Below are positions 62,623 to 64,000 of a stretch of DNA of 64,000 nucleotides, piece after piece. The stretch covers positions 1 through 64,000 of the forward strand of contig JAFAYL010000022.1 in the NCBI GenBank assembly GCA_019240405.1, in the 5' to 3' direction. Positions within the stretch are counted from its first letter, which is position 1; the number at the start of each line of letters is the position of its first letter. Both the position numbers and the translations under genes were made by a program. The notes under the pieces are model-generated. The model saw only the letters and a program-made list of their open reading frames with translations. It searched no databases and was not told where the DNA came from. Source of the stretch: Acidobacteriaceae bacterium (lineage in GTDB: Bacteria; Acidobacteriota; Terriglobia; Bryobacterales; Bryobacteraceae).

Positions 62623-64000
62623 CGGACATCGAGTCTCTGCCGTCGTTTACCATTTCCAGCATTCGTGAAGGACTCACGAGCAAGGCATTCACTGCCACCG
62701 AGCTTGCGAAGGCTGCGCTTGCATTCGCGGAAAAGGAGAATGCGGCGACAAATGCGTATTTGACATTCTCACCGGAGCGCGCGCTTAAGGCTGCTGCAAA
62801 GCTGGACGCGCAAATTGCGAAAGGTGAATATGCCGGAGCAATGGCCGGCGTCCCGGTTGCGATTAAAGACGTCATCATTACAAAGGATTTACGGACGACC
62901 TGCGGCTCGAAAATTTTGGCGCAGTATATCCCGCCATACGACGCCACGGCAGTATTCCGGCTCGAGGCGGAAGGCGCGGTCATCATCGGCAAGACAAATT
63001 GCGACGAATTTGCGATGGGATCTTCGAATGAAAATTCAGCCTTTGGTCCTGTGCACAATCCAAAGGCACTCGATCGAGTGCCTGGTGGGTCGAGCGGAGG
63101 CTCAGCGGCAGCAGTTTCGCAAGGGACGGCTGTAGCTGCTCTCGGATCAGATACAGGAGGTTCTATTCGCCAACCCGCGAGCTTTTGTGGTGTGGTTGGT
63201 GTCACGCCAACGTATGGGCGGGTTTCGCGGTACGGCTTAGTTGCATTCGCAAGCTCGTTAGATCATATCGGGCCGCTGGCTCGCAATGTGGAGGATGCCG
63301 CCACTGTACTCCAAACAATTGCCGGCCGCGATGATTTCGACTCCACATCCGCATTTGCGCCGGTGGATGATTATCGCGCGCTTATGAAGCACCCAGTTAA
63401 CGGTTTGAAGCTGGGTTTAGCGAAGGAGTATTTTGAAGGTCTCGGCGCGGAGACGGGTGACGTCGTGCGCGCGGCGATCAAACAACTTCAGAGCTTGGGT
63501 TGCGAGCTACGCGAGATTAGCTTGCCGCATACCAAATATGCGCTTTCGTGTTACTACATCATTGCGACTGCCGAAGCTAGCTCGAATCTGGCCCGCTACG
63601 ACGGCGTGCGCTATACGACCCGCAACGACGGAGAAACGCTTTCGGAGATGTACCGGAATACGCGGGGCTGCGGATTTGGAGCAGAGGTGAAGCGCCGGAT
63701 TATGCTCGGCACGTATGTCCTCAGCGCGGGTTATTACGAAGCATACTATCGGAAGGCTCAACAAGTTCGTGCTTTGATCACGAGAGACTTCAGCAATGCT
63801 TTCGAAGAGGTAGACGCAATTGTCGCGCCGGTATCGCCGATTCCTGCATTTAAGATCGGCGAAAAGATCGATGATCCGCTAGCGATGTATTTGTCCGATG
63901 TTTATACGTTGACAGGCGATCTCTCGGGTGTGCCCTGCATGAGCGTGCCGTGCGGCGAATCGGACGGTTTGCCGATCGGCCTGCAAATTTTCACGAAGCA
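62619..64000 (+). CDS. gatA: Asp/Glu-tRNA(Gln/Asn) amidotransferase subunit A (partial)
   Basis: Glutaminase subunit of the transamidosome. Amidase-signature catalytic triad is visible: Lys in PVAIKDVI, cis-Ser and Ser in [13 protein letters not shown] and [14 protein letters not shown]. About 460 codons are present; the C-terminal end lies beyond the right edge. ATG 62619 overlaps the gatC stop. Family length is about 480 aa, so little is missing. gatB is not in the window. Confidence 0.95.
   Translation, partial: MTDIESLPSFTISSIREGLTSKAFTATELAKAALAFAEKENAATNAYLTFSPERALKAAAKLDAQIAKGEYAGAMAGVPVAIKDVIITKDLRTTCGSKILAQYIPPYDATAVFRLEAEGAVIIGKTNCDEFAMGSSNENSAFGPVHNPKALDRVPGGSSGGSAAAVSQGTAVAALGSDTGGSIRQPASFCGVVGVTPTYGRVSRYGLVAFASSLDHIGPLARNVEDAATVLQTIAGRDDFDSTSAFAPVDDYRALMKHPVNGLKLGLAKEYFEGLGAETGDVVRAAIKQLQSLGCELREISLPHTKYALSCYYIIATAEASSNLARYDGVRYTTRNDGETLSEMYRNTRGCGFGAEVKRRIMLGTYVLSAGYYEAYYRKAQQVRALITRDFSNAFEEVDAIVAPVSPIPAFKIGEKIDDPLAMYLSDVYTLTGDLSGVPCMSVPCGESDGLPIGLQIFTK

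Overview
The window reads as the chromosome of an acidobacterium, most likely from the Solibacter/Bryobacter side of the phylum. The evidence is a secreted NHL-repeat protein carrying a Solibacter-type TIGR03437 adhesin domain, a giant choice-of-anchor-D (ASH) repeat protein, an S53 sedolisin, an acidobacterial-style Ku with a proline-rich insert, moderately high GC, dense gene packing, and frequent TTG starts. The assignment rests on protein families recognised by eye, not on a search.

Layout. 1-6.8 kb: end of purQ, a stand-alone PcrA-CTD/Tudor-like protein, greA, a CDP-alcohol phosphatidyltransferase, acpS, a cbiMQO-type cobalt/nickel ECF importer, dtd and a family 2 glycosyltransferase. 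6.9-8.4 kb: a decayed patch where a conserved hypothetical gene is split by an IS256-type transposase remnant, next to a REP-like palindrome and the tail of a RAYT transposase. 8.7-12.5 kb: uvrB, a DUF2520 protein and a YihY/BrkB membrane protein. 12.6-18.6 kb: a tight lysine/diaminopimelate operon (M20 peptidase probably DapE, archaeal-type asd, lysC, dapB, dapA, dapD). 18.6-23.5 kb: a methyltransferase, a nitrate/sulfonate-type ABC ATPase with a C-terminal regulatory domain, a fused double permease, and Ku. 23.6-30.3 kb: the large secreted NHL/TIGR03437/FG-GAP protein, a class V aminotransferase and serA. 30.5-33.5 kb: a small basic protein, a DUF72 protein and a serine beta-lactamase-like hydrolase.

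33.7-44.8 kb is the most unusual stretch. It is a block of secreted proteins: two tandem eight-cysteine paralogues, a DsbA-family oxidoreductase with a SurA-like N-terminus, an S53 peptidase, a SnoaL-like/ASH protein, a ten-repeat ASH protein built of 306-bp DNA repeats, and a secreted protein with an HEVAEW motif. 45-49 kb: argF-argG-argH-argR with a candidate ArgR operator over the promoter and a second REP-like element between argG and argH. 49-56 kb: a CDF metal exporter, coaD, a POTRA-only protein, lpdA, lipB and an E2 acyltransferase, then carD behind a clear sigma70 promoter and tRNA-Glu(CTC). 56.6-58.9 kb: a sparse region with small proteins and an orphan Flp pilin. 58.9-64 kb: rrf2-cysK, glmM apparently starting at CTG, a DUF721/DciA-like gene, gatC and partial gatA.

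How the genes fit together: the core is biosynthetic (lysine, serine, cysteine, arginine, lipoate/2-oxoacid dehydrogenase), with pathway genes in overlapping operons and local regulators encoded beside them (ArgR, Rrf2). The accessory content is mostly secreted repeat proteins and eroded mobile elements. No phage, CRISPR array, toxin-antitoxin pair or recognisable defence island was seen.
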